Shown here one piece after another: positions 32,416 through 41,930 of a stretch of DNA of 64,000 bases. Numbering within the stretch: the stretch's first letter is position 1; each line of letters opens with the position of its first letter. The notes below the pieces were generated by a model, which worked only from the letters and a program-made list of their open reading frames with translations, was not told the origin of the DNA and searched no databases. The translations under genes and the position numbers were made by a program. Origin of the DNA: Oceaniferula flava (GTDB taxonomy: Bacteria; Verrucomicrobiota; Verrucomicrobiia; Verrucomicrobiales; Akkermansiaceae); contig NZ_JAFBGL010000005.1 in assembly GCF_016811075.1 (NCBI RefSeq), positions 124,001 to 188,000 on the forward strand, read 5' to 3'.

Positions 32416-35187
32416 ATGAAATCGTCCGTTTCCTCTCGTTTTAACGCTGAATTGCTGGAGCAAAATTATAACCAATGGTGCGAAGACCCACAGTCAGTCA
32501 GTTCTGATTGGTGCGCATTTTTCGAAGGCTTTGAACTTGGCCATACTCAGCTGAAAAAGAAGGCAGATGCTGCCGGAGTCGCTGCACCTGTTGGGGATAC
32601 TGTTAGCGAGCACTCTTTGAATTTCCGCGGTAAGGTTGTTAGCCTTGTCTACAACTACCGCACCCTCGGCCACACTCAGGCCCATCTGAACCCACTGGAC
32701 GAAGGTGGCGCACGCAATCCACGTCTCGAGCTGTCTCAGTTCGGTCTGGACGATAGCGATCTCGATCGTGAAGTCTCCACCCAGTTTTTCCGCACCGGGC
32801 AGACAATGAAGCTGCGCGATATGGTCGAAGCACTTGAGGAGACCTATTCCGGATACATTGGCTTCGAGTTCATGCACATCCACAACACGGAGGTTCGCAA
32901 TTGGATTCGTGCTCGCATTGAGCAGCGCTTCCAGACCCAGCCACGGATGAAAATCGATAAGGCACAGGTGCTGCGTTGGTTATTGGAGTCCCAGCTTTTC
33001 GAGTCGTTTATTGCGAAGAAGTTCCTCGGTGAAAAACGCTTCTCCCTCGAGGGCGGTGAAGGTGCCATGGTGGTGCTGAATACCATCCTTGAACAGTGTC
33101 CTACCGCTGGCGTGATGGAGATCGAGATGGGCATGGCCCACCGCGGTCGTCTGAACGTGCTGCGCAACTTCTTGCGCAAGTCGTTGACCACACTGCTTTA
33201 CGAATTCACACCGAACTACGTGCCAGACCTGGTGGCCGGTGACGGCGACGTCAAATACCACCTCGGATACGAAGGTTTCCGCGAGCTGCCAGAGGGCGAG
33301 ATCCGCGTCAGCCTCGCTGCCAACCCCAGCCACCTGGAAGCGGTGAATGCTGTGGTGGAAGGTAAAGCCCGCGCTCGCCAGCGCATGATTGGCGATGATG
33401 GAGCCAAGAGCGATCGCACCAAGGTGCTGCCCATCCTGCTTCACGGTGACGCCGCCTTTGCGGGTCAGGGGCCTGTCGCAGAAGTCTTGAACCTTTCCCA
33501 GCTGCCCGGCTACCGCACCGGCGGCACCATCCACCTGATCATCAACAATCAGATCGGCTTCACCACCATGCCGGAAGATGCCCGCTCGTCGGACTACGCA
33601 ACGGACGTGGCAAAAATGATCGAGGCTCCCATCATTCACGTCAATGGTGAGGAACCCACCGAGCTGGCTTGGGCTGCGATCACAGCGCTTGAGTTCAGAC
33701 AACGTTTCGGTCGCGATGTGGTGATCGATATGTATTGCTACCGTCGCCACGGCCACAACGAGGCTGACCAGGCTGCGTTCACCCAGCCGCACATTTACAA
33801 GAAAGTCGACGCCCGCAAGCCGATTGGCGACCTTTACAAAGCCCGCGTGGTGCAAGAGGGCGCTCTGTCTCAGCAGGAGGCCGATGGTATCCAGAGCGAG
33901 ATCGAAGAAGCTCTCGAAGCGGGTTACCAGAGAATGGTCAAGCACATGGATGCCGGTGATCGCACCGTCTTCAGTGGTTCCACCGCGGAGCCTCAGCCAT
34001 CTTACTCACACGCACCGGTTCCCACCGGTATCACCCGTGAGGCTCTGCAACACGTCGGCAAAGTGCTCACCACCATCCCCGAAGGATTCAATCTTCACAA
34101 CACCCTGGCCAAGCGCTTTATTCCTCGTCGGAAAGAGGCGTTGGAAAAAGGAACTCACTTCGACTGGGCCTTCGCCGAGTCACTGGCATGGGGATCGCTG
34201 CTGATGGAGGGGAATCCTGTTCGCCTTTCCGGTCAGGACGTTCGCCGTGGCACCTTTAGTCACCGTCACGCCGTGTTCTATGATTCGGAAACCCGCGAGC
34301 GCTACATTCCTCTCACCCACGTTTCTGACGACCAAGCGAAGTTCTGCGTTTACAACAGTCTGCTTTCCGAAGCCGCTGTCTTAGGTTTCGACTACGGTTA
34401 CTCGCTCGGCTGCACCAACATGTTGATCATGTGGGAAGCTCAGTTCGGCGATTTCGCCAACGGTGCTCAGGTCATCATCGATCAGTTTATCTCCTCCGCC
34501 GAATCTAAATGGCAGACACCGAGCAGCATGGTGATGTTGCTTCCTCATGGTTACGAAGGCATGGGGCCAGAACACTCCAGCGCCCGTCTCGAGCGCTTCC
34601 TTCAGCTCTGTGCCGAGAAGAACATGCAGGTGGCCAACCTAACCACTCCAGCCCAGTATTTCCACATTCTCCGTCGCCAGAAAAAACGGAGCTTCCGCAA
34701 GCCGCTGGTGCTGATGACTCCCAAGAGTCTGCTGACCCGTCCGGAAGCCGTGTCCACCGAGGCCGACTTCCTCGAGGGCGCATGCTTCCAAGAAATCCTT
34801 CCCGACATCAAGGACTTCGACAAGCCGGAGGACATCGAACGCGTCGTCTTCTGCACCGGCAAGGTCTTCTATGATTTGGCGGAATACCGCGACGAGAAGG
34901 AGATCGATAACACCGCGATCATTCGTATCGAGCAACTCTACCCGTTTAACGACCAGATGCTCGAGCTCATCCTCAGCCAGTATCCCAATGCCAAGAAGTG
35001 GGTATGGGCCCAGGAAGAGCCTAAGAACATGGGGGCATGGAGCTACATCGTGCCGCGCCTCCAGGAAATCCTCGAAGGTCACATCCGCTACGCAGGTCGC
35101 AAACCATCATCCAGCCCCGCAGCTGGCTCCAAGGCAATGCACAAGCGCGAACAGCTCATGCTGATCGAGCAGGCTTTCGAAGTTTAA
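32416..35187 (+). CDS. sucA: 2-oxoglutarate dehydrogenase E1 component
   Basis: This ThDP enzyme of the TCA cycle decarboxylates 2-oxoglutarate and hands succinyl to E2. The 923-residue product starts with the E2-docking N-terminal motif (NAELLEQNYNQWCEDPQSV). It has the SFIAKKFLGEKRFSLEGGE and AHRGRLNVLRNFL active-site segments, ThDP-binding HGDAAFAGQGPVAE and NNQIGFTT, and the transketolase-type VRLSGQDVRRGTFSHRHAV. The normal length and conserved blocks indicate a working enzyme. It is followed 35 bases later by its E2 gene; no lpd gene is present. Confidence 0.97.
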   Translation: MKSSVSSRFNAELLEQNYNQWCEDPQSVSSDWCAFFEGFELGHTQLKKKADAAGVAAPVGDTVSEHSLNFRGKVVSLVYNYRTLGHTQAHLNPLDEGGARNPRLELSQFGLDDSDLDREVSTQFFRTGQTMKLRDMVEALEETYSGYIGFEFMHIHNTEVRNWIRARIEQRFQTQPRMKIDKAQVLRWLLESQLFESFIAKKFLGEKRFSLEGGEGAMVVLNTILEQCPTAGVMEIEMGMAHRGRLNVLRNFLRKSLTTLLYEFTPNYVPDLVAGDGDVKYHLGYEGFRELPEGEIRVSLAANPSHLEAVNAVVEGKARARQRMIGDDGAKSDRTKVLPILLHGDAAFAGQGPVAEVLNLSQLPGYRTGGTIHLIINNQIGFTTMPEDARSSDYATDVAKMIEAPIIHVNGEEPTELAWAAITALEFRQRFGRDVVIDMYCYRRHGHNEADQAAFTQPHIYKKVDARKPIGDLYKARVVQEGALSQQEADGIQSEIEEALEAGYQRMVKHMDAGDRTVFSGSTAEPQPSYSHAPVPTGITREALQHVGKVLTTIPEGFNLHNTLAKRFIPRRKEALEKGTHFDWAFAESLAWGSLLMEGNPVRLSGQDVRRGTFSHRHAVFYDSETRERYIPLTHVSDDQAKFCVYNSLLSEAAVLGFDYGYSLGCTNMLIMWEAQFGDFANGAQVIIDQFISSAESKWQTPSSMVMLLPHGYEGMGPEHSSARLERFLQLCAEKNMQVANLTTPAQYFHILRRQKKRSFRKPLVLMTPKSLLTRPEAVSTEADFLEGACFQEILPDIKDFDKPEDIERVVFCTGKVFYDLAEYRDEKEIDNTAIIRIEQLYPFNDQMLELILSQYPNAKKWVWAQEEPKNMGAWSYIVPRLQEILEGHIRYAGRKPSSSPAAGSKAMHKREQLMLIEQAFEV

Positions 35188-35222
35188 TATCTCACCACAC
35201 CACCTAACCACTATCATTTCCC

Positions 35223-36668
35223 ATGGCTACTGAAGTCAAGATACCCAACGTCGGAGAGTCCATTACCTCCGCCAATGTCGCACGCTGGCACAAACAAGAC
35301 GGCGAATCTGTTAATAAAGGCGATACCGTTCTCACGATTGAGACCGATAAGGTGTCCAATGACCTCGAGGCCGACGCCGCAGGCACGCTGAAGATTCTCG
35401 TGCCGGAAGGCGAAGAAGTCGCGATCGGCACCGTGGTGGCACAGATCGAAGAAGGTGCCGCAGCTCCTCAAGAGTCGGCTCCAGAAAGCTCTGCACCAGC
35501 TGTCAGCGATCCTGCTCCAGCCAGCTCGGCGGACGAGGGAAAGGTGATCGAGATCAAAGTTCCCGCCGTTGGTGAGTCCATCACTTCCGCCAGCGTTGGT
35601 CGCTGGCATGTTTCCAACGGAGCCGCCGTCGCCAAAGGGGACAGCTTGGTCACCTTGGAGACCGATAAGATTTCCAACGAACTCGAAGCCGATGATAACG
35701 GCGTGCTCGAGATCATCGTGGCTGAAGGCGAAGAGGTCGATATCGGCACACTCATCGCAAAGTTGATCGTGGGTGCCGCACCGGCAGCCAGTTCCGAGTC
35801 CGCTCCCGCACCAGCTGCTGAAGCACCCGCCGCTAAACCGACACCGGCTGCAGCTCCTGCTCCGGCAGCCGCGCCATCCGCACCGGCACAGCCTGCGAGC
35901 TCGAAACCCGATCTCTCGGTGGTCCCTGACGCTCCAGAGCGTGCAGGCCAAGCGCAAAGCGAGGACAACGGTCGCACCACACGTAAGAAGATGTCGATGC
36001 TGCGTCGCAAGATCGCCAGCCACCTGGTCAACGCCCAGCAAACCGCCGCCATCCTGACCACCTTCAACGAGGTGGACATGTCCGCCGTGATGAAGCTGCG
36101 CAAAGAGGTACAGGAAGAGTTTGTCAAAAAACACGGCTGCAAGCTCGGTTTCATGTCGTTTTTCGTCAAAGCCACCGTGCAGGCGCTGAAGGATGTTCCC
36201 GGTATCAATGCTCGCATCGACGGCACTGACATCATCGAAAATAATTTCTACGACGTCGGCGTCGCCATCGGCACCGAAAAAGGTCTCGTGGTTCCGGTTC
36301 TCCGCGATTGCGATCAGAAAGGCTTCGCCGAGATCGAACAGGATATCCTCGATTACGCGATGAAAGCAAAGGAGGGTAAGATCGAACTCGCCGACCTTCA
36401 GGGTGGTGTCTTCACCATCTCCAACGGCGGTGTCTACGGCTCCCTGCTGAGCACTCCGATCCTGAACCCGCCACAAAGTGGCATCCTCGGCATGCACACC
36501 ATCCAGCAGCGTCCAATGGCGGTGAATGGTGAAGTGGTCATCCTGCCGATGATGTATCTTGCCCTGAGCTACGACCACCGCTTGGTGGATGGCAAAGAGG
36601 CGGTGACCTTCCTGCTTCGGATCAAGGACTGCCTTGAGAATCCGAGCCGCATGATGCTTGAAATGTAA
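35223..36668 (+). CDS. sucB: 2-oxoglutarate dehydrogenase E2 (dihydrolipoamide succinyltransferase), two lipoyl domains
   Basis: E2 transfers succinyl from lipoate to CoA and forms the complex core. Two N-terminal lipoyl domains are seen, with lysines Lys43 (ETDKVSND) and Lys149 (ETDKISNE), separated by an Ala/Pro/Ser linker. The catalytic domain contains [44 protein letters not shown] and YDHRLVDG (His452, Asp456). Between the second lipoyl domain and the core (about 180-255) I see only Ala/Pro linker and [18 protein letters not shown]; the E3-binding domain normal for bacteria is missing, as in animal DLST. Two lipoyl domains are also unusual for SucB. The length of 481 residues rules out a simple deletion of the core. 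Confidence 0.95.
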   Translation: MATEVKIPNVGESITSANVARWHKQDGESVNKGDTVLTIETDKVSNDLEADAAGTLKILVPEGEEVAIGTVVAQIEEGAAAPQESAPESSAPAVSDPAPASSADEGKVIEIKVPAVGESITSASVGRWHVSNGAAVAKGDSLVTLETDKISNELEADDNGVLEIIVAEGEEVDIGTLIAKLIVGAAPAASSESAPAPAAEAPAAKPTPAAAPAPAAAPSAPAQPASSKPDLSVVPDAPERAGQAQSEDNGRTTRKKMSMLRRKIASHLVNAQQTAAILTTFNEVDMSAVMKLRKEVQEEFVKKHGCKLGFMSFFVKATVQALKDVPGINARIDGTDIIENNFYDVGVAIGTEKGLVVPVLRDCDQKGFAEIEQDILDYAMKAKEGKIELADLQGGVFTISNGGVYGSLLSTPILNPPQSGILGMHTIQQRPMAVNGEVVILPMMYLALSYDHRLVDGKEAVTFLLRIKDCLENPSRMMLEM

Positions 36669-36680
36669 GCCGGCAACCGG

Positions 36681-36750
36681 CGGTATTCAGTTCTCAGTTT
36701 GAGGTCTTCAGACTGTCCAATCCGCAGGGTTGGCATGGCGCTGAATACCG
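36681..36750. repeat. Inverted repeat CGGTATTCAG...CTGAATACCG
   Basis: Perfect 10-base arms at 36681-36690 and 36741-36750 lie in the gap between sucB and the DUF368 gene. A further CTGAATAC word follows at about 36762. The same CTGAATAC/GTATTCAG words occur upstream of pyrE (about 20945-20972). The arms could form a cruciform, but the 50-base gap makes a terminator role unlikely. Confidence 0.5.
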
Positions 36751-36774
36751 GACAACTTTGCACTGAATACAGAC

Positions 36775-37692
36775 ATGGAATATTTCTACACCTTCCTCAA
36801 GGGTTTTGCTATGGGGGCCGCGAATGTGGTCCCAGGCGTCTCGGGCGGCACCATTGCGTTCATTACCGGGATTTACCAGCGCCTGTTGGACTCGCTCAAG
36901 GCCTTCGATGTTCGGGCGCTGAGGATGTTGATGAAGATGGACATCGGCGGCTTTGCCAAACATGTCGACCTCGGTTTCCTGATTTCGCTCGGCCTCGGCG
37001 TGCTTGCGAGCATCGTTACCCTCGCGAAAATCCTCAAGGATGCCTATGCCAGTAGTCCGGTGCTGGTAGATGCCTTTTTCTTCGGTCTGATCCTCGCATC
37101 GATCTTCTCCGTGGGGAAGATGGTGAAAAAGTGGCGACCGTTCGAGATTGTCGCTCTGCTGCTAGGTTGTGGCATCGCAGTTTGGCTCGCCTTTCTGGAG
37201 CCGGCGGCAGAAAATAAAAACCTCGGTTATCTCATGGTCTGCGGAGCGGCTGGCATGTGCAGCATGATCATTCCCGGTATTTCCGGCTCGTTTATTCTCC
37301 TGTTGATGGGGAATTACAAACTGATCATTCTCAATGCGGTCAACGATTTGCGCGCCCTGAAGTTTGCCGAGTCCCTGCCTATTCTCATTCCAGTCGGAAT
37401 CGGTGCCGTGCTGGGGCTGGTGGTTCTCTCCCGGGTGCTCAGCTGGCTGTTTAAAAAATACCACGATACCGCCGTCGCTCTGATTACGGGTTTCGTGGCA
37501 GGCTCTCTGGTGATTATTTGGCCGTGGAAATCGATTGCCGAATCCGTCGTCATCGATGGCAAGGTCAAGGTAATCGCGTGGCACCGGGAGCTACCTGACC
37601 TCATGCTGGCGAACACCTGGGTGGCCGTGGCTTGGTTGGTAGGGGGCATTGCTCTCATTGCCGTCACCGAAAAGCTGGCGAGCAAAGGTTAG
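36775..37692 (+). CDS. DUF368 polyprenyl-phosphate translocase (PopT-like)
   Basis: This 305-residue membrane protein has about eight spans and shows the DUF368 signature near the start, FLKGFAMGAANVVPGVSGGT, with a second inverted-repeat-like motif IIPGISGSFILLLMG near the middle. DUF368 proteins have been reported to recycle undecaprenyl phosphate to the inner face of the membrane during cell-wall and surface-polymer synthesis. The ATG at 36775 follows the inverted repeat. It is not obviously linked in function to the sucAB genes before it and probably has its own promoter. Confidence 0.9.
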   Translation: MEYFYTFLKGFAMGAANVVPGVSGGTIAFITGIYQRLLDSLKAFDVRALRMLMKMDIGGFAKHVDLGFLISLGLGVLASIVTLAKILKDAYASSPVLVDAFFFGLILASIFSVGKMVKKWRPFEIVALLLGCGIAVWLAFLEPAAENKNLGYLMVCGAAGMCSMIIPGISGSFILLLMGNYKLIILNAVNDLRALKFAESLPILIPVGIGAVLGLVVLSRVLSWLFKKYHDTAVALITGFVAGSLVIIWPWKSIAESVVIDGKVKVIAWHRELPDLMLANTWVAVAWLVGGIALIAVTEKLASKG

Positions 37693-38030
37693 TTAGGGGA
37701 GGGGGCAGAGATCGGGTCAGCTTATGCAGATCAGTTTTTAGAGCCCGAAAGAGACCCAAAATCGGCAAAAACAATGCATTCAGCACATTCCCTTGGTAAT
37801 TCTCAACAATCAACCCCGATTAAAAGCGTGCTGAAATCCCCTGTATTTCAATGTGATCCAGAAAAATGCAGAAAAGGGTGAGATTTTTTTTGACAGAAGT
37901 CCGCTCTCTGCTAGCTTGCCGCCCGCTTTCCCACGGTAAGTCTTGTGGAGACGCTGAATACAATCTCAGGAAACGAGTTTGACATCAGGGTTTTTCAGGT
38001 GAATCAAGGGGAGGCATCTTAGGGCTAAAT
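37693..38030. other. Gene-free region before tRNA-Thr
   Basis: This 338-base stretch between the DUF368 gene and tRNA-Thr has no credible open frame. It is more A/T-rich than its surroundings and holds a good sigma-70 promoter at 37890-37917. The roughly 110-base leader after that promoter is probably removed when the tRNA is processed. Confidence 0.6.
37890..37917 (+). promoter_or_regulatory. Promoter for the tRNA-Thr/tuf transcript
   Basis: A consensus -35 TTGACA (37890-37895) is 16 bases from TAGCTT (37912-37917), which has a TG-type extended -10 (TGCTAGCTT). A run of eight T lies just before the -35, as an UP-like element. This is the strongest promoter match I see in the window, fitting the very highly expressed genes that follow. 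Confidence 0.7.
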
Positions 38031-38105
<75 letters not shown>

Positions 38106-38202
38106 GCTTAAAAAATCACCGATTCCCCCGCTTCATAAGTGGACGGCGTCACCACAAAGAAAACCAGCGGCCCGCAAGGGCAAACAAACCAAAGAAAATA
38201 CC

Positions 38203-39387
38203 ATGGCTAAAGAAGCATTCGAAAGATCCAAGCCACACGTTAACGTCGGCACCATCGGCCACGTTGACCACGGCAAAACCACTCTCACAGCAGCTATCAC
38301 CAACATCCTTGCTGAAGCAAGCGGTGGCGAAGCTAAGGCATATGATGAAATCGACGCTGCTCCTGAAGAGCGCGAGCGCGGTATCACCATTTCCACTGCT
38401 CACGTTGAGTACGAAACAGAAAACCGTCACTACGCTCACGTTGACTGCCCAGGTCACGCTGACTACGTTAAAAACATGATCACCGGTGCCGCTCAAATGG
38501 ACGGTGGTATTCTCGTTGTTTCCGCTGCTGATGGCCCAATGCCACAGACACGTGAGCACATCCTTCTTGCTCGTCAGGTCGGTGTCCCAGCTCTCGTTGT
38601 GTTCATGAACAAGACTGACCAAGTCGACGACGAGGAACTCCTCGAGCTCGTTGAAATGGAAATCCGTGAACTCCTCAGCGCATACGAATTCCCTGGTGAC
38701 GACATCCCAGTCATCAAAGGTTCCGCTCTTAAAGCTCTCGAAGGTGATGCTGACCACAAAGCAAACATCCTTAAGCTCATGGAAGCTGTCGACAGCTACA
38801 TTCCTGAGCCAGAACGTCCAGTTGACCAAGACTTCCTCATGCCTATCGAGGACGTGTTCTCCATTGAAGGTCGCGGCACCGTCGCTACCGGTCGTGTTGA
38901 GCGCGGTATCGTTAAGAAAATGGAAGAGGTTGAAATCGTCGGTATCCGCGACACTCAAACCACCACCGTTACTGACATCGAAATGTTCCGTAAGTTGCTC
39001 GACGAAGGTCGTGCCGGTGACAACGTTGGTCTCCTTATGCGTGGTCTTAAGAAAGACGACCTCGAGCGTGGTCAGGTTATCGCCAAAAAAGGCAGCGTGA
39101 CTCCTCACACCCAGTTCAAAGGTGAGATCTACGTTCTCTCCAAGGATGAAGGTGGCCGTCACACTCCTTTCTTCAGTAACTACCGTCCTCAGTTCTACTT
39201 CCGCACCACCGACGTGACTGGCAGCATCAAGCTTCCAGAAGGCGTCGAAATGGTCATGCCTGGCGACAACGTCGAGCTGGAAGTGACTCTCATCACACCA
39301 ATCGCCATGGATCAAGCTGACAAGTTCGCTATCCGTGAAGGTGGCCGCACCGTGGGTGCTGGTCGTGTCGGTGAGATCATCGCCTAA
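38203..39387 (+). CDS. tuf: Translation elongation factor Tu
   Basis: EF-Tu carries aminoacyl-tRNA to the ribosome. The 394-residue product has the GTPase motifs [17 protein letters not shown] and NKTDQVDD, and the full three-domain length. Codon use is strongly biased (CTC/CTT for Leu, CGT for Arg, GCT for Ala) compared with neighbouring metabolic genes, as expected for very high expression. The ATG follows an A-rich leader ending AATACC with no Shine-Dalgarno sequence. Confidence 0.99.
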   Translation: MAKEAFERSKPHVNVGTIGHVDHGKTTLTAAITNILAEASGGEAKAYDEIDAAPEERERGITISTAHVEYETENRHYAHVDCPGHADYVKNMITGAAQMDGGILVVSAADGPMPQTREHILLARQVGVPALVVFMNKTDQVDDEELLELVEMEIRELLSAYEFPGDDIPVIKGSALKALEGDADHKANILKLMEAVDSYIPEPERPVDQDFLMPIEDVFSIEGRGTVATGRVERGIVKKMEEVEIVGIRDTQTTTVTDIEMFRKLLDEGRAGDNVGLLMRGLKKDDLERGQVIAKKGSVTPHTQFKGEIYVLSKDEGGRHTPFFSNYRPQFYFRTTDVTGSIKLPEGVEMVMPGDNVELEVTLITPIAMDQADKFAIREGGRTVGAGRVGEIIA

Positions 39388-39446
39388 CACACTTAAGTCT
39401 GACTGTCTCACCCTGAGGTAGTCAGATTGCCGAAAGGCTGGTTTTC

Positions 39447-39480
39447 AGGGGCACTTCGGCTCGAACGTCGAAGTGCCCCT
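39447..39480 (+). promoter_or_regulatory. Strong hairpin between tuf and tRNA-Trp
   Basis: A perfect 12-base stem, AGGGGCACTTCG/CGAAGTGCCCCT with a 10-base loop, has no T-run after it. It probably marks a processing or transcript-stabilising site between tuf and tRNA-Trp rather than a full terminator. Confidence 0.55.
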
Positions 39481-39550
39481 CAATCGCCTAAAGCACTCTC
39501 AATCTCGAATCGGATCTCTCGGTTCACTTTAAAAAAGCTAACAGCACCAA

Positions 39551-39625
39551 AGGGAAGTAGTTCAATGGTAGAGCGTCGGTTTCCAAAACCGAAAGTTGCA
39601 GGTTCGAGTCCTGTCTTCCCTGCCA
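39551..39625 (+). tRNA. tRNA-Trp (CCA)
   Basis: The acceptor stem AGGGAAG/CTTCCCT, D arm AGTTCAATGGTAGAGC, anticodon stem TCGGT/ACCGA with loop TTCCAAA and T arm GCAGGTTCGAGTCCTGT form a normal cloverleaf. The anticodon CCA is at 39583-39585. G73 and an encoded CCA end follow. It stands between tuf and secE. Confidence 0.97.
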
Positions 39626-39687
39626 GCTTTTTTAAACAGCGTCACAATTAACTTCGCCCGTCTTCGGGCAACCCATTACACCGCAGT

Positions 39688-39915
39688 ATGTTCAGGAAAA
39701 TCGCCACCTTCATTCACGAAGTCAAAGCCGAACTCCGCAAGGCCTCCTGGCCCTGGGATAACGATCCCAAAGCCAAGGGATTCCAGAAATACAAAGAGTT
39801 GGTCGATTCCACTCTCGTCGTACTCGTTGCTATGATCCTCCTCGCAGGATTTGTTTCTCTTTTTGACGTGATCGCCACCAAGGTCATCGGACTCTTGACC
39901 GGCCTCGGTCACTAA
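39688..39915 (+). CDS. secE: Preprotein translocase subunit SecE
   Basis: This 75-residue subunit of the SecYEG channel is of the short, single-span type. It has an amphipathic N-terminus (FIHEVKAELRKASWPWDND) with the conserved K-A-E-L-x-K-x-x-W-P pattern, and one C-terminal transmembrane helix (LVVLVAMILLAGFVSLFDVI). It is followed by nusG, the normal order. Confidence 0.96.
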   Translation: MFRKIATFIHEVKAELRKASWPWDNDPKAKGFQKYKELVDSTLVVLVAMILLAGFVSLFDVIATKVIGLLTGLGH

Positions 39916-40003
39916 TCACTCGCCGCTCCGGTCTGGCTGCCACTTGTTCTGGCGCAACGGAGCTACTCACTTTCTTTTTCCTACTTCCCTCAACTCCAAT
40001 CTT

Positions 40004-40573
40004 ATGCCTGCCATCCCAGAAGCCCGCAAACAGTGGTTCGTCGTCCACGTTCTCTCCGGTCAAGAGCAGAAGGTGCGCGACCGCATTAAGCGCCTTGTCG
40101 AGTCCGAGGAAATGGGCGACTATATCTTCGAAGTCCTCGTTCCCCAGGAGCGTGTCGAAGAAAACCGCAAAGGTAAAAAAATCGAAACCAAACGCAAGTT
40201 CTTCCCTGGCTACATCATCGTCAACATGAAGCTCTTTGCTGAAGATAACAGCCTCGTTGAAAAAACGTGGTACTTCATCAAGGAAATGGACGGCGTCATC
40301 GGATTCGCCGGAACCAAGGACAAACCCATCCCCATGCGTCAGCGTGAGGTCGATGGCATGCTTGGTCAAATCAAAGAGCGCGAGGAAAGCGTTCGCCCGG
40401 CCATCAGCTTCGACACTGGCGACAGCGTCAAGGTTGGCGACGGTCCTTTCGAGGGCCAGACCGGCATCATCGAGGAAATCGACCACGAAACTGGCAAACT
40501 CCTCGTTTCCGTGACCATCTTCGGTCGCTCCACACCAGTCGAGCTCGAAGCTTGGCAGGTTGAAAAAGGCTAA
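40004..40573 (+). CDS. nusG: Transcription termination/antitermination factor NusG
   Basis: NusG binds the RNA polymerase clamp and links it to Rho or to the ribosome. From the ATG at 40004 (189 residues) there is an NGN domain (KQWFVVHVLSGQEQKVRDRI, then RKFFPGYIIVNM) and a C-terminal KOW domain (GDSVKVGDGPFEGQTGIIEE). A frame extension back to 39944 is not family-like. It is 88 bases after secE and begins the stretch leading to the ribosomal protein genes. Confidence 0.97.
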   Translation: MPAIPEARKQWFVVHVLSGQEQKVRDRIKRLVESEEMGDYIFEVLVPQERVEENRKGKKIETKRKFFPGYIIVNMKLFAEDNSLVEKTWYFIKEMDGVIGFAGTKDKPIPMRQREVDGMLGQIKEREESVRPAISFDTGDSVKVGDGPFEGQTGIIEEIDHETGKLLVSVTIFGRSTPVELEAWQVEKG

Positions 40574-40657
40574 GGCCACTGCATCCACTCTCTTAATGTC
40601 GCCGTGAATAACGGAATCATTTAACCATAACCAAAGAACCAACAACCAAGCATCACC

Positions 40658-41086
40658 ATGGCCAAGGAAGTAAAACAAGTCCTCAAACTGCAAATTCAAG
40701 CAGGTCAAGCCAACCCGTCTCCACCCGTAGGTCCCGCCCTCGGTCAAGCCGGTGTTAACATCATGCAGTTCTGTAAGGACTTCAACGCTGCTACTCAAAA
40801 GCAGGCTGGAGATCTCCTTCCCACCGTCATCACGGTGTTCAAGGACGCATCCTTCACCTTCATCACCAAGCAGCCACCAGCAGCTGTGCTTCTCAAGAAA
40901 GCCGCCAAGATCGCTTCCGGTTCCGGCACTCCCAACACCGTGTCCTGCGGCAGCATCTCCAAAGAGCAGCTGATGGAAGTGGTGGAAGCCAAGATCTCCG
41001 ATCTCAACACCAACGATCCAGAGCAAGCCGCCAAGATCCTTGCCGGCACCGCCCGCCAAATGGGCCTCGAAATCACAGGGATGTAA
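40658..41086 (+). CDS. rplK: 50S ribosomal protein L11
   Basis: L11 forms the GTPase-associated centre of the 50S subunit with L10 and L7/L12. The 142-residue product has the typical [22 protein letters not shown]-terminal segment (shown in part) and the RNA-binding C-terminal domain ending IKDLNT-like [20 protein letters not shown]. It starts at an ATG after an A/C-rich leader with no Shine-Dalgarno sequence. A stem (GAAGAGGC/GCCTCTTC, 41093-41113) lies just after its stop. Confidence 0.98.
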   Translation: MAKEVKQVLKLQIQAGQANPSPPVGPALGQAGVNIMQFCKDFNAATQKQAGDLLPTVITVFKDASFTFITKQPPAAVLLKKAAKIASGSGTPNTVSCGSISKEQLMEVVEAKISDLNTNDPEQAAKILAGTARQMGLEITGM

Positions 41087-41092
41087 TCCGTC

Positions 41093-41113
41093 GAAGAGGC
41101 AATTTGCCTCTTC
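41093..41113 (+). promoter_or_regulatory. Hairpin in the rplK-rplA gap
   Basis: The arms GAAGAGGC and GCCTCTTC are separated by AATTT. They are followed within 20 bases by a second small stem GGCGGTT/GAACCGCC. In the 124-base gap before rplA these may be a processing signal or an autoregulatory L1 site; no T-run makes a terminator unlikely. Confidence 0.4.
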
Positions 41114-41210
41114 TTCTTCACTCTCTCAAGGCGGTTCTGAACCGCCGCTACACAACCCGCAGGAGGGCTGATCCATCCAGGGTCGGCTCGACCGCACTGC
41201 AAACAAAACA

Positions 41211-41909
41211 ATGAGCAAAAAAAGCAAACGCTACCAGAAGGCGGCTGAACTTGTCGATATCGACAAGCAATACGGCCTCGAAGACGCAGTGGGACTGATC
41301 AAGAAGTTCCCTGCACCCAAGTTTGACCCCACCGTCACTCTTTCTTTCAAACTCGGCGTCGATCCTCGTAAGAGTGATCAGATGGTCCGTGGCTCCGTTG
41401 CCCTGCCACACGGCACCGGTAAGCAAGTCAAGGTCGTCGTATTCGCCACCGGTGATGCCGCCAAGGCCGCTGAAGCCGCAGGTGCTGACGAAGTCGGCAT
41501 GGAAGATCTGATCAAGAAAGTGCAAGAAGGCTTCACCGATTTCGATGCTGCCATCGCCACTCCAGATGCCATGCTCGAAGTTCGTAAGATCGCCCGTGTT
41601 CTCGGACCACGCGGTCTGATGCCTAACCCGAAAACAGGCACCGTCACCGAAGACACCGCTGCCGCAGTGAATGCTGTGAAAGCTGGTCGCATCGACTACA
41701 AACTCGACAAAAACGGCAACATCGCCGCGGCTGTCGGTAAAGCATCCTTCAGCGAAGCTCAACTGACCGAAAACACCAACGCTCTCCTCGACAGCGTGGT
41801 GAAGGCCAAGCCTGCTTCTGCCAAAGGTAACTACATCGAAAACGTCACCCTTTCCGCCAGCATGTGCCCGGGTGTGGCTCTCGATTCCTCCCTCTACGCA
41901 ATCAACTAA
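41211..41909 (+). CDS. rplA: 50S ribosomal protein L1
   Basis: L1 builds the mobile L1 stalk near the E site and in many bacteria represses its own operon. The 232-residue product begins KKSKRYQKAAELVDIDKQYG. It contains DQMVRGSVALPHGTGKQVKV, the conserved VLGPRGLMPNPKTGTV and the C-terminal GNYIENVTLSASMCPGV. Length and motifs are normal. rplJ starts 21 bases after the stop. Confidence 0.98.
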   Translation: MSKKSKRYQKAAELVDIDKQYGLEDAVGLIKKFPAPKFDPTVTLSFKLGVDPRKSDQMVRGSVALPHGTGKQVKVVVFATGDAAKAAEAAGADEVGMEDLIKKVQEGFTDFDAAIATPDAMLEVRKIARVLGPRGLMPNPKTGTVTEDTAAAVNAVKAGRIDYKLDKNGNIAAAVGKASFSEAQLTENTNALLDSVVKAKPASAKGNYIENVTLSASMCPGVALDSSLYAIN

Positions 41910-41930
41910 CCTACCAAGGAGAAACGACTA

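Noticed and set aside
38149-39411. Long open frame on the minus strand opposite tuf (also opposite sucB 35214-36578, rpoB 43831-45180 and 46018-47400, rpoC 49952-50989)
   Set aside because: These are mirror frames of strongly codon-biased genes whose plus-strand products are certain. Their translations have no family-like motifs.
41910-41930. L10 autoregulatory leader before rplJ
   Set aside because: The gap from rplA is only 21 bases and no kink-turn-like structure is visible, so I cannot support the usual L10 leader here.
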